A stretch of 64,000 nucleotides of DNA, taken from Anthoceros angustus. Lineage: Eukaryota; Streptophyta; Anthocerotopsida; Anthocerotales; Anthocerotaceae. Shown here in pieces: positions 22,187-34,700 of this stretch (positions are counted from its first letter, which is position 1; each line of letters begins with the position of its first letter). The notes below the pieces were generated by a model, which saw only the letters and a list, made by a program, of their open reading frames with translations, was not told where the DNA came from and searched no databases. Where the stretch lies: positions 992,001 through 1,056,000 of the forward strand of contig MU008160.1 in the NCBI GenBank assembly GCA_010909165.1, in the 5' to 3' direction. The translations under genes were made by a program, and so were the position numbers.

Positions 22187-22700
22187 GCTTGGATTGCAGA
22201 TATTGAGGATTGTGATATTAGTGAGGGTTAGTGATTGTGTTACAGGTACTTGGACTTTAGCCTGCTTTGTCGCATGGAGAAGATGCATCAGGCTGCCATG
22301 TTTGCATCCTTTTCCCTTCTTGTGAATGGAGAATGGCGTTACCTTGCAGACGATCTAGCTGACATGGAAGTCCTGAAACCCACAACGGACCGGTTTGAAC
22401 TTCAGTTGGTATGCTCCTGTTCATTCTCGGCATGTCAGCTAGGTGGAGTCATCCCTGCACTGATAATGTGATTTGCCGAGGAAAGTTCCACCATTCCCTC
22501 TTCCGCTTCCTAGATGATAATTGCTCCAAAACTGTTTGGAGACTGTGCCCGACACTGTTGGACATTCTTGACTCCCTGTTCGAGTAATGTGGTGGTGATG
22601 CGCTGGATGGGGTGGGTCCGCGCACTTTGCAGCTCTAGACCCGGGGCCAATCCTAGTTTTAAACCGTTGACGACTGTCACCAGGATATTCTCTGGAGACT
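21912..22700 (+). pseudogene. ABC1K (UbiB/ADCK-like) atypical kinase, partial gene
   Basis: The first exon (from 21912) repeats the VPRT...RVLTMEW exon. A second exon at 22246-22408, bounded by TTACAG and GTATGC, reads YLDFSLLCRMEKMHQAAMFA, then NGEWRYLADDLADMEVLKPT. This matches the D-F-G-x-L-C-R-M-E-x-x-H-Q segment of one plant ABC1K subgroup. The glycine of the metal-binding DFG is a serine here (AGC). A third piece near 22634 reads GANPSFKPLTTV, matching the next conserved block of that subgroup. The N-terminal kinase lobe and the HADPHPGN catalytic segment were not found, so the gene is incomplete, and the changed DFG argues against activity. Confidence 0.65.
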
Positions 22701-23441
22701 GTGGTGCTGAACAGCTGTTAAAGCACGTGGCCAGGAAGGAGGCTGGGGAGCGCTTGGAGCCGGAAAGTGTCCCAGAAGCTTCTCAAGCGCGTGGCGTGCA
22801 GGCCTACAAAACGTAGGCTGCAGCACGGAGATGTAGCGAGGCTGTCCACTGATGCAGGCTTGGTGGTGGTGGTGGAAAGAGCGTCTCCAGATGATGCAGG
22901 TAGCTGGTCGACTAGTCGCTTTTGCCCTCGCACGCATAGATACGTTGCCACAGAGGTACCTGTGACTGGACATGAGCTCGAGGTGTTGTGATCATGCCAG
23001 TGCTGGCTTTGTGGGTTGGTGAGCTGCAGGTGCTTGCACGCGTGAATGGCAGTGTCCGGCCGGGGGGACGTGTGTGAGCGTAGGGTGCGATGGGCGTTGC
23101 AGTTGCAGTTGCCGGTGGAAGTAAGTGCCAATGTTTGTGCCCATCCGGATGGCTTTGAGCATGCGAGGGTGATTGTTGTGATGGCAAGCTCGGAGCGTGC
23201 ATGCTGATCATGAGCTGCAAGTGGTGGGCCTGCAATTGGTGCAGTGCTGCTGATAGTGGTGGCTGGGGCAGGTTGCCCGGCAGTGGTGCTGATGATAGCT
23301 TCGTGTTCCCAGGTGCAGGGGCTTGGCATCCTGTACTGTAGGTTCTCGTCGGAAACGCGTTGTGTGAATTCGGAGGTGGGGTACTGGTATGGAGTCGGAT
23401 CTGGTAGCCCCGTGGGCCGTGTCACAGTGGAACGAATTGGC

Positions 23442-26400
23442 ATGGCGGGCTCGAATTTCGAGGATGCGGCTGAGGAGCCGCTTTCTATTGCGTTGCAGGA
23501 GCTTCTGGCCGAGCTTGGCGCCGGCCCATGGCCAGCTGATGCAGCTTCTGCCTCTTCATCCAACAGTCCGCCACTGCGCACTGTTCTTGAAGACGATCTA
23601 AGCAATGTCAGGTTCGGGGACTTCTTCTTCCCCCGGCCTTCTGCCGCACCGGTGCCGACAAAGCGGTGGAGGGGAGTGCGGTGGAGGGAAGTGCGACTGC
23701 AGGTGCTCTCTGCCATCGGCCATTGTCCTACTCTCGAAATCATCCGGTTGCGGCCCCAGTATAGAATCGGCTTGGATGGGCGAGAGGAAGAGGTGGAGGC
23801 TCTGTTTGGGGGCCTGGCATCCATAGCCGACACCTCCGCCTTACACAAGCTGGATGTTACAGGTTGTATTGGGATGGGCAGCGCGGCTGGATGTAAAGCT
23901 TTGGGAGGCCTCCTGCGCGTCAGTCGCACGCTCCACGAGTTGATACTGGCAGGGGTCAACCTGAATGGGAACAGGTTGGGGGGAGCTGGTGAGCGCACTG
24001 AGCGCTGCCCCCACCTGCGCTCCGCGTCCTGGACCTGTCATGGAACGACGCTGAGGAGATATCGGGGACAAATAGCGGCGCTGCTCGCTCCGGCATATGC
24101 CCTACTTGCGTGATTTGAACATTGTCGGCTCTTCTGGACATTGCAAGATGCGAGAATAATCGGCAAAGCCCTGGCCAGGAACACAACGTTGGAAGAGTTG
24201 GAAATTGGTAGAATGGAGCTGTGAGATGGGAAATTCCTTCGCACCGGATTCGGAGAAACCAGCACTGAGGGACATGTGACGGTGGGCAATAGATCTGTCA
24301 CTAGGCTCGTAATTTATTACTTGTCACAGGAATGTGGCAGATCTGAATTTGGTATTACGCACAAATGCTGTGCTGGAAGTCTGCGAGATCAAGGGCGCTG
24401 CTGACTGAGAGATCAGATGGGGACCAAGCAGTTACAAGGCCAGAGCCCTCAAGAAATTGAAATTGGGAGGAGATTTTAGCACGGTGTTTAGTGATATAGT
24501 TTTTACATCCTTAGGGAGGAGTACAACTATACAACATCTTGATATTAGAGGCTATCGAACATTGACTTCAAAAATATTCACAGATCTTATGCAAAGTATA
24601 GTTTCGAATGAATCTTTGATATCTATAGAAATAGATAATGCGCAATGGGAAATGGAAGGGAAAAGTGCTTTGTTGAGGGAGGCTGTGCGACGGAATAGTC
24701 AGCAGGTTGCATATTTACCTGCATTATATCGGCAAGTCTTCAAATTTGTATGGCCAAAAGTGGGTAGATTCTTTCTTTGTGGATCGCCAAAAGCAGGTAA
24801 TTCTTTTGCTACAAAACTTGTATTATGAGTTGCTTTTTGTGAATATCTAATATAATCATAAAATATTTGGGGAAAAGCACAATCAAGTATGGTCCACTAT
24901 TCTCAAGATGGAGAGGGTGCCAACTTGCATGACAATGCAATGCCGTGGAGATGACAAAAGGGATAGAAATCGAACATATTTTCGACAATGACGAAGATCT
25001 GCAAGTAAGCATTTGGGATCCGCCGCCGCTGAATTTCGCATTCTCCATGATTATCTCTTTCCTAATATTCACCAAGCTTGTCTTTTTTCGTTCGTGTTTA
25101 GTCCCTTTAACCATGAGTCAGGAGAGATTATGGCTAACAAAGAATTGAAAAGAAGGTTTGAGGATGAATTGAAGTATTGGCTAACATTTATTGCATCTAA
25201 TGTCAAGCAGGGAAGTGAAGTGAAACCAAAATTATTGGTTATAATTACGTACTAGATAAATTTAAAAGAAAGAAAATTATTGAAAGTCTATTAAACAAAA
25301 AATGAAGGATCTAGGAAAGAGTTTTCAGATTTAATAGATGTAATTCCAAGAATGAAAATTATCAAGGCCTATTCCATGAAATATATGAAAAATGTAGCAC
25401 ATGAGGTATCCAAAAGCTTAAAAACTTGCAAAGAACTCAAAAAGTTCCTATATATGTGAGAAATTGAGCCTTGATAAAATGGGTATCAAAATCCTTTTCA
25501 ACCTTTGATGCAACAAGGAATTTGAAAGCTATTGTGTACAACAAGGAGTTGAATCGCCTGATGACCAAAAGAACATAATATCTGCCATTTCATCCTATCT
25601 TCATGATGTTGGAAAAATTATCCAGTTGAAATATAAAGATATAATAGTAATTAATCCTAATTGGATTACTCAAAACTTTCTAGGTCATCTCATACAACCA
25701 CATAATCTACTCTTAGAGCATGCTACTGAAGGATTTGTAGAACGAGGTACTCGAGTTAGCTCTTACTGACTTTACAAAGGGCTATACCGGACTTGAGACT
25801 CAAGACTTGGTGAATATTATGTTGGAGTTGGAGTTATGTTGTAAAGCACCTAAGGATATGAAAATAGAAGGGTTCTTCATTCCAACAACCATCACTCAGC
25901 AAGCAGGCTCAACTACAGAAAGACCTCTACAATGGCCAACTACACATGACAATGATGTAACCTATGAGTTTGTAGGCCGCCGCTTACAATGTCAAGATGT
26001 TCGCACTATCTTAACTGAGGGTTTTTTCCCGAGGTTTCAGGTAAATGTTTTTCTTTTTCTTGGAAGTTTTTGAGGTGAAGAGGTTGACAAAGGTGGTAAC
26101 TTATATTTGAACGTTGCACTAACTTTGTTTCTTTTCTTAAGGTGGTCTTGCGAAATCGTCTTTTTTCCAAGGTAGACTTGGGAATGTTATCTCATCAATA
26201 CATATTCGGCTACAATCTTATTTCCATAGTCTACAATGGCATGGATATCTTTATAGAATACAGCGGAGGAGGAGCGATTGGCGATTTTGTTGACATACTT
26301 GTCAAGTCTACACAACGACGTGGTTTTGCCTATGCATTTATGAGACAACACATCCTCGAAGAATTGAGAAACTTTTGTGCTTCACCTAGGGGTTGTCCAG

Positions 26401-27591
26401 GAGTTGCATTGATAGAAGCTTTCATCAACCTCATCGTGTAACTCGTTTGATACCTTGCAAATTGAGACGGAACCAAGCATACCTTGAGATAGGTTTGACG
26501 AAGTTTCTTATAGATGAAGAGCAAACTTTGCAGTGTGGTGAAGGGTATTTTGTTACGAGAAACATATTGGATTTTATACATTCTTGGCCTCCTATTGGCG
26601 ATGAAGTAAGTGGCATCAGGGTATCTCATAAGGTGGAGGAATTTGTAGATCCAGAATACTTGGCAGATATAGTGCAAAGGAATAGTGAGTATTATGAACG
26701 GCAAAGAGATTGTGTATTGAAGATGACAACATATCTTGTGCCAATATCACATATGGTCACAAGCTCCAAGGCTGCAGCAAGTCACAGTGTGTCTACATTT
26801 CCTTTACGAAGTCACTCTGACCTCTCCGTGGGAAATAGGAGAACTTGGTTAGACATAATATCTATCAAAAGCTTGATATACAACATTCGCAGTGATGGAC
26901 AAACGACAAGAATCAAAAGGAGTTAGTGGAGTTGATTAGATCAGTTGAAGCTAAGATGATGGAGTCGAAAAAGGAAACATTGAGGGCTTTGAAACGCAAC
27001 ATGGATGATATTATAGGGTATCATGGTTCCACCATGCCTCGTCGTCCTTTCTTTGGTAGTGATGATGTATCCTTCCGAGAAAGGTTTATGGCTTTGATTC
27101 AGGTTGGCAAGGCGGTGCATTTGCATCTCATGTGTGAGGAGAGAGGTGGCAACCATATTGTACAAGGACAACCTGGTTATCCTTTGGTTGTACATTCTAA
27201 AAACTACAAGTGGATTCGAAAGCTTTCAGTGATGAGTGCTAACTTGCTTGTGTTTCTAGCCAAGGCAGGCTTGCATGTAGCTGCTGGTTTGGGAAACGCT
27301 ATACCGGACTTTGCAAACTGGGCAGGAGCCATGCCAATGACAGTGATGGGATTGGTAGGGGAAACATTGTCCAACGACCAGCAATTGCCTAACATGGTGG
27401 CCGTGAATGAAGAGGATGTCAATGTGGATGCCTGGTTAGGACTCGAGAACATTCTAAAATCCCTCCATGCCCGTATGTGGGAGATGTTCCAACTCAAACA
27501 AGTGAGATACGCACAAGGAAAAGAAACAGCATGGCTCTGCAATAAGTGCATACGTAAGTGCAAGGCAACAGGATTGCTTATGCAGCGATGA
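23442..27591 (+). pseudogene. LRR-Roc-COR (ROCO/TORNADO1-like) gene, copy B
   Basis: From the ATG at 23442: an acidic N-terminus, an LRR-like section (HCPTLEIIRL, EEEVEALFGGLAS, ALHKLDVTGC, LHELILAGVNLNGN), a linker with FVWPKVGRFFLCGSPKAGNS at a P-loop-like position (24750-24810; the usual Lys is Asn), and a Roc core (25030-25250, EFRILHDYLFPNIHQ, KPKLLVIITY). COR segments follow (25560-26075 and 26142-26440, SSYLHDVGKIIQ, NPNWITQNFLGHLIQ, FVDILVKSTQRRGFAYAFM). The C-terminal part (26450-27591) reads VGKAVHLHLMCEERGGNHIV, QGQPGYPLVV, KAGLHVAAGLGNAIPDFANW. That segment resembles the TORNADO1 C-terminus. An intron at 26041-26141 (TTTCAG/GTAAAT...CTTAAG/GTGGTC) is clear. Frameshifts lie near 23990, 24830, 25250, 25460, 26441 and 26925. 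A decayed gene is likely, but the last 220 codons are clean. Confidence 0.75.
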
Positions 27592-28130
27592 TGTGAATGT
27601 GCTAGGTTTGCTATTGGTTTTTTGTGTTGGAGTTCTTTAGAAGTGTAGGTCTGTTTAAAAGCCGAGGTGTTGGTTGGTTGGTGAACGCTTGGAACCTTGG
27701 TGAATGTTCTAAGCTGATCACAGTTTTGCTTTTAAATAATGTAGCATTCCATCACATCTGAACGGATCTGAAGCTTGTAATCTGTTCGAATAAGCTTTGA
27801 GTCTGTTCAAATATTTGAGCTAGTGGTCCAACCCTAAGATACTTTTGATATGTTATCACCATACACTTGAAATTATGTTGCCTGTGGCGAGACTTTGTAG
27901 ATGCGACAGAACTTGGAGCCACTTTTGAGCCTTTTCTCACAAACTTGCAACCAAGACTCACGGGCCGTGTGATCTAGCCGTATGCAGAGACTTATGGACA
28001 ATGCTTGTAAAAATTAAAAAACAACACTATCTCTACAAAGCAAGAACTAGCATGAGCACAAATTGAGCTAAAAGTTGTACCAAGTGCCACTAGACGAAAC
28101 CTGTAAAAAAACATCACTATCACGACAAAC
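27592..28130. other. AT-rich intergenic sequence
   Basis: 3' flank of ROCO copy B. No gene or clear repeat is recognised. Confidence 0.5.
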
Positions 28131-28600
28131 CAAGAGCTAACTGTGGACTGCGGACTCTCCCCCTTAGGAAGGTAATAAACTATTTTTTTGTTTTTTCGTA
28201 GTGTGGAGTGGAAAATAAAGCGGAAAGGAAATAAGGTTGTGAAAAGAGGAAATGGTGATGGGCGATCGGAAGTAATGAGTGCAGAAACCGGCGAGGCCAC
28301 TCCCGGACTAAACTCAGCCACTCGGATGAACTCCGGAGTAGGCCGCCCGATCGAACTCGGAGTAGGCCGCCCGGATGAACTCCGGAGTAGGCCGCCCGAT
28401 CGAACCGGAGTAGGCCCGATCGAACTCGAGGCCGCCCGATCGAACTCCGGAGTAGGCCACGATAAGTCCGCCGGGAAAAGTAACTTCGGGAAAGGGAGGG
28501 AGCGCAATTGGCAAGGGGGCCACGTGGACGGTGCTGAGAGGAGAACGTGCATGCAGCGGACCAGGACCGCAGGTTGCCGTCATGGGTAGGTAACACTTAA
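28130..28600. repeat. Repeat-derived block with GC-rich tandem units
   Basis: 28130-28215 matches, inverted, the non-coding end of repeat copy A at 12270-12360. At 28310-28460 the unit GAACTCCGGAGTAGGCCGCC(CGATC) repeats about five times with length changes, giving Arg/Pro/Gly-rich pseudo-ORFs. 28600-28950 shows only composition-driven ORFs. Confidence 0.6.
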
Positions 28601-28949
28601 GTACATGCGCCGGGCGGCGTAAGGCTAGAGTACACGATGCAAGACTCGCGATGTAGCGAAGGACGCCTCCACGCTTGCCATTTCGACGCGTTACATCGAG
28701 AGAAGGCCATTCTCTCGACCGACTCCGGCGCGATACTTGCGCAGCATCCCGCCCGGGCGCTATCTCTTCCGATGCCCAAGCGCACCCACGCGCCATCGCC
28801 CGAACCGAGCGCTCATCGCGCGGAACTTAGCGGAGCATTGCCACCCACCAGCAGACACCCGCGTGAGTATGGGAACCAAGAAGGCGGCGGAGGTTTGGGA
28901 GCCCTGGCGCCTAGTAGAGAAGAACATTGTCACCATGCGCTACCCAAAT

Positions 28950-29330
28950 TTCAGACCCAGACATATGGTAGCTCGAACACGCCATTCCGCTGTTGAGAGA
29001 CGGACATGTGCCTGATTTGGATGAAGTATCTCTCCAGAAGCTGCAGCGAAGAATTGCTCGCTATGTGTACAAGGATGGTAAGGTGCTCATAGTCGATCGA
29101 GGGATCAACAAAGAGGTGCCGCCTGCGTGGAAGAAAGGAAACCATTGGTGACCAAGGTGCACAAGATCTTTGGGACACTTTGGTGTGAAGCGAACGATCA
29201 CATGCGCCGAAAACCGCATGAGGCAGGAGCCGGTAACCGGCACTGGACATCTCTGTGCGGTGTGGACTGCGGCCGCTAGTGGAACGCAAAGTTTGGGCAA
29301 CCAGCCCAAAAGAGCTCAAGACAAACAAGT
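28950..29330 (+). mobile_element. Ty3/gypsy integrase zinc-binding fragment
   Basis: RYVYKDGKVLIVDRG and KEVPPAWKKG, then after frame changes VTKVHK and GHFGVKRTI, correspond to the H2C2 zinc-binding region at the start of gypsy integrase. In that region the spacing is KVH-x-x-x-GHFGV-x-R. Residues resembling the CxxC end follow near 29255. No catalytic DDE core is seen before the frame is lost; it is a decayed fragment. Confidence 0.55.
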
Positions 29331-29399
29331 TTGATTTTTTTGGCTAGAACGATTGAAGAGGAGCATGCCAAGAAATTTTCGAGAATCTTGAAGCGGAGT

Positions 29400-30300
29400 T
29401 GTAGGATATTGTTAGGAAGATGAAGAGGATATCCCGTGAAGAAGAACGGGTAAACGACCCCGCATTTGGCGGTGAGGGCACCGAAAGGTAGGTTGGCGAT
29501 CACCGTAGGTCGCCACACCACGCCGTAGGTCGAGAAGGGAAGCGATCATCATGTAAGCGTATCACCGTGGTAGACGAATCTCGCTAAAAGGAAATTTAGA
29601 ATAGAGGGGGATATCCACTATATATGCTCACCAATAGGGAATAAATATATAGAGTAATTAGAAGCGGTTAATTAGGATAACGAAAAGATAGGAAAATAGG
29701 TAGTTTAGATAGAATTAGGATTTTGGAATGATGAATCCAATCTAGGGTTGTGCGCGGTGGCGACATCCAAAGGAGGCAAAGTGCGCCGGGCCGCCTCCAC
29801 TTCGCAAGAGCTAGAACGAGCTGGAGTTGGAGCGTAAGACGCAGGAAGGAAAGCCGCCATCGCGAGCAAGCCGAGCGAGGCGGAGCTCGGCCCATCGAGA
29901 AAGGAGACCCAGCAAAGACGGAGACCGGAAGGAAGAAAGCGCGAGTACCGCAAGCCGGGAGAGCTCACCACGCCGCCGAACCACCGGAAGAGGAAGTGTG
30001 AAGCGAACCAAGAAGGCGGAGCACTTGGAGAGCCGTGGCGGAAAATTGAGAGCGGAAGAGCGAGAATTGGTGGCGACACCGGAAGGGACACGGAGAGAAT
30101 TGGCGCAGAACATTGCCGTGGCTAACGTGGCCGCAGAAGGAGGTGTTACCGCAANATCGCTTTGGCGCAAGCGGAGCTTGTCATTCTCTTGGAGCGAACT
30201 TCCTTCCTACAACGACAGGATTGTCTTGCGCCCGGTGGCCGTCGACAAAAGTCGTGCCTGATTCTCAATGGGGTGTAATAAAGATGGGGGCAGAGAGAAG
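29400..30300 (+). mobile_element. GC-rich, Arg/Glu-rich retroelement-like debris
   Basis: 29400-29740 is featureless. At 29827-30260 an open frame of strongly basic and charged residues (ERKTQEGKPPSRASRARRSS, REERELVATPEGTRRELAQN-like) suggests a gag or coiled-coil segment, but no zinc knuckle or protease motif is present. An ambiguous base lies at 30155. The assignment rests on composition and on the flanking gypsy and LINE pieces. Confidence 0.3.
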
Positions 30301-30749
30301 AGAGGGGTCCTTATTACAGTCATGTTGCAATTGCATAAGGGAATTAATAAACAATGCGTATGAGAGAGGGGATGTAGTTAAGAGGGTGAAGTGGTAGGAG
30401 AGAGGCAGTTCGATGTTAAGATTGTAGGCCCACTTGGGGAAAAAGAAATGACAAACTCAATACCAAGCCTCCAAATGATGTTGCAAGTTAGAAGTGTAAC
30501 ATAAAATTGCAACAACGACTGTAACATAGGCTGCCCTTTCTAGTAGGGGTACAGGTTCCCGGCTTCTAGCCCGCCCTTGCATCCAGGCATTCCGAATCGC
30601 ACCAGCTTCTTTTTCTCCCGCGATGAGGTTTCGCCTGGGACAGGTCTAACCATTAGCATGTTCTCTTCCGGCCTGCTGCTGCGGGGCCTCTATCGATGAC
30701 CTTGGGGCCTACTTAGCGCGTTGTCCAATGGGTGGATAGCGTATTGCTA

Positions 30750-31250
30750 CACATGGTGCCGTCCGAGACGTCGTGTTCTCGATGGCCAAGGAGAGAGGTT
30801 TCTTCCCGTTCAAGGAGCATCATTATACTCTGCTCGATGGCATCTCTATCGGAGCTGACCTTTTCTTGACGCGAGGGGACGAGGTCTCGATTGCGGATAT
30901 GGTTATCACTGACCCAACCAGAGATTCTATTAGCGACCATGTCATCATCAACCCTCTAGGTTGGGCAGCGAAAGGGACTACAACTAAGAAAATTTACAAG
31001 TACAGGCTCATGCAGCAACGTCACATTTTCATCCCCCTTGCATGGGGCCTTGCAAGGGCCTACCACAACGATAGGAGCAGGGTTGGCCTCCCCCTTTCCA
31101 GTGTCGTGGCATATTCTAGGCAACGGGTTTCCATCGCCTTGTAAAGGGCGTTGGCCAGCGCCATCTTTAGGACGATCACGAGTGCTGGAGACGCGGCATT
31201 GGCGCCACCAGTGGTAAGTAGGCCCTTCCCTATCTCAAACGACGACATCT
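30750..31250 (+). mobile_element. LINE-type ORF2 C-terminal remnant
   Basis: AVRDVVFSMAKERGFFPFKE, then DEVSIADMVITDPTRDSISD, HIFIPLAWG and an ending rich in Q-R-V-S-I-A-L. The A-D-[MV]-V-I-x-D-P-T-R and F-I-P-L-A elements, in this order, are familiar from the region after the reverse transcriptase in plant and algal LINE ORF2 proteins. The reverse transcriptase itself is not in the flanking sequence, so this is a 5'-truncated remnant, as is usual for LINE copies. 30300-30750 and 31250-31780 hold no recognised gene. Confidence 0.5.
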
Positions 31251-31788
31251 TGGGGGCAGTTGGGGGTTATAGAGTAGATTCGTACGGGGGGCATGGCCCC
31301 CCTAGCCTGGTGCCCCGTCATGGGTTGACCCCTTTGGCCTCCGGGTAGATGGGATTTCCCATCTTGTTCTTTTTATAAACTCTCCACAATATCTATCTTT
31401 ACTTCCCTCGCCTCACCACTAAAGTCTTAGGCATGTCATGTCATGTCTTTTGCCTTTTCTATTTGTATAGATTTAACTCGCTGTTCAATTCGAAAAAGCC
31501 TTTCCCGCCAAGACACTTGGGCTCGGGGCTTCAGCTGTACTTCGAGCGTTGTGAGCGCAAAACATCAATGCGCATTGTGTTGTGCAGATTTCCTACCATG
31601 CGATTGAGTGCTGGTAAGTGCCCAGCAGCGCATCATCCACCGTTCACCTCCCTATTATGCACATGCTGCTGTCTGGGGTTTGAATCTCGGAATCCAGAAA
31701 GCTCCGGATGAGGGAGGGAGGGCCACAATCCGCCGGTAAAAGGACGTGCTGAGAACGTTGCAGTAGAGCGTTTGCTTGGGTCAGCGGC

Positions 31789-34700
31789 ATGGCGGGGGTT
31801 TCAGTGTCGGGAATTGAAACAGGGAAGCCCGGGGGAAGGAAGTTTGGTGACTCCTTGTACAACAGCTCCGAGGCGCGGTTCCGCTACGAGGCCTACAGCA
31901 AGCTACAGGCAACCGCAGTTGCGTTCGGGGAGAAGCTTCCGATCCCTGAGATTGTTGCACTGGGAGGGCAGTCGGATGGCAAGAGCACCCTTCTGGAAGC
32001 CCTGCTCGGGTTTCGGTTCAATGTGCGGGAGGTGGAGATGGGCACCAGGCGGCCCTTGATGCTGCAGATGGTGCACGATACAGAGGCTCTGGAGCCCCGG
32101 TGTCGCTTGCAAGTACGGGATTTCAATTCTGCTTCTGGCTGTGAGGATTGCACTGGCAGGTTTTGGAGTCATCACAAGGCATTTTCTGTTTATGTTATCT
32201 CCAGAACGAGGACTCGGATGACTATGGTCCTCTGATTGAGCCGGCATCCTCGGTGGCTGAGGCCATCAGGATCAGAACCGAGGAGCACCTGAAGGTTGTC
32301 GGGACAGCTGTGAGTGCAAAGCCAATTGTCATGCGTGCGGAGTATGCATTTTGCCCCAACCTCACCATAATCGACACTCCTGGTTTTATTCTCAAGGTCG
32401 GTGATCCTGGTTCACTGCCGTATCTCAATGTTCTGGATGGAGCTATGATGTGTGGTTTGTAGTAGCTGTGTTGTGGAGTTCGTACTGTATTTCTCACATG
32501 CATTTTTGGCTGGCAGGCAAAGAAAGGGGAACCCGATTCAACTCCTAAGGACATACTTGAGATGGTGAGGGCCATAGCGGCTCCTCAGCACAGGATGCTT
32601 CTGTTCCTTCAACAGAGTAGTGTGGAGTGGTGCTCCTCTCTCTGGCTGGATACCGTTCGCTCAATTGACCCATCTCTTCGAAGAACAACGGTCGTCGTGT
32701 CAAAATTTGATAATCGCCTGAAGGTGAGACTGTATGGAGATGGAAGCATGATATGGAATGATTTGCCTACCTGCTGAAACTCGAAGGGACAAGCAAAATG
32801 CTCCGGGGCTGATGTTAACAGCAAGATCTTGCCTCTGTTTTCTCAGGAGTTTGCAGAGCGTTGGGAAGTGGATCGGTATTTGAGTGCTGGAGGTTATCTT
32901 GGGGAGAACGCCCGACCTTTTTTTGTTGCGCTGCCAAAGGATCGCACCACGTCTAATAACGACGAGTTTCGCAACCAGATTTGTGAGGTTGACGCTGAAG
33001 TTGTGAAGCACCTCCGTGAGAACATTAGTGGAGGCTTTGATGAAGATCGGTTCGGTCTCCACATTGGCTTTGGAAACCTGAAGAGATATTTGGAGCAGGA
33101 ACTCCAACGAAGGTACATCATGGATGCCAGTAGGAACAAGAACATCAGTCAACTCCATTTTCTGTTGGTAGTTGTAACATATCTTCTTATGGCAATTTTC
33201 AGGTACAGGGATGCCGCGCCAGCGACATTAGCTCTACTGGAACAGCGATGTTCTGAGATCTGTACGGAATTGACAGTTATTGATTCAAGACTTTCCAGGG
33301 CTGCCGATGTAGCATCGTTACGCAGAGCTGCAATGACTCACGCGGCTGCTGTGGCCAGTCATGTGGTATGTCTGTCGTGCGTCCCTCAACTTACGAGTTT
33401 CTGAAGCAACTGTTTTCAGTCCTTGTACGTACAAGTGTGTTATTTCATTTTTGTCAAACATTCATGTCACATGTCCCTTGCATTTGTTTCCTGAGAAAAA
33501 GGCTGCCCTTCTGGATGGAGCGGCTGAGCTAGATCCTTCTGAATGGGGCCGAACCACCGAAGAGGAGAGAGCAGCTAGTGGTGCAATACACTGGCCTGGT
33601 CTGAACACTGAAGTCAAGCCTCTAGATGCAGGGCTGAGGTTGTATGGCGGAGCTGCTTTTGAGAGAGTTCTGAATGAATTTCGTTGTGCTGCCTGTACAT
33701 TGGAATGCCCCATAGTTTCCAAGGAAAAGGTGAGAATTCTGATTCCCTTCACGACCCCGTTTTGGATGTCAGCAACTTCAACACCTTGTAATAACATTCG
33801 GACGTCATCAGGTGAAAAACATGCTACTCGCCCATGCAGGAAGAGGTGGCGGGGTCGGAGCTGCAGCAGCAGCAATAGCCCGGTCAGAAGCTCGATCTTG
33901 GCTGGGTCCCCTGCTCGACACAGCATGCAACCGCCTTGCTCACGTTCTTCGAAGTCTGTTTGATCTTGCCTTGGAATGCATCCGGCTTCAAGAGATGAGT
34001 CCATGTAAGGCATTTCATCCTGTCTGCGATTACCCTGTGTGGCAAGTTGGGCAGCTGAGCAGGCATAGTGGTGATCTCTACGTTGTTCGACGTGACTCTG
34101 CAGTTCGCAAAGAATCTTCTGAGCTTTCCGCCTTTGTCACCTTCCATGCCGCCCTAAGAAGGGCTCATAACAAATACATTGAAGAGCTAACCCATAGGTG
34201 CAAAGAATTGGTCCGGCACCATTTGACAACAGCCACAAGCCCATACTCTCAGGTACAAGTCTAGAGATTCGCATCGCTTGCAGTCTGCAACAGTTCCTTT
34301 GTGTTTGTTCCGGGCCTAATCTGATGGGCACTTCCTGGTACACAGCTATTTGGATTGGAAGGCCAACACCCACAAAGCTACTTCACAGATATCATTGTAG
34401 GCGGCACCAAACCACAAAGGTCCAAGCTGCTTGTGGATTTTGTGGAGGAGTGCATCAATGACGACGAGAATGCGGACCCGGTTACAGGAGCAAAGGTCAC
34501 GGCATACAGCCCAACAAGAGAAGACAGGGAACCTCTCCGTGAGAGCCAAATAACCATCCCCGACACCCCTTCACCTGAAATGGCAGCAAGTGAGGTGAAA
34601 GTGGCAAAGAGGAAGGAGTTCGCCATTGTCAGTGGACGTTTGAATGGTGCAGCAGCGGGACTGGATGCAGGTGTAAGGAAAAGGTCCGGTGCAACCCTGA

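Noticed and set aside
22718..23998. 426-codon minus-strand ORF
   Set aside because: It lies antisense to the ROCO copy B LRR region, is rich in Ser/Pro/Arg from composition, and has no motif. Treated as a shadow.
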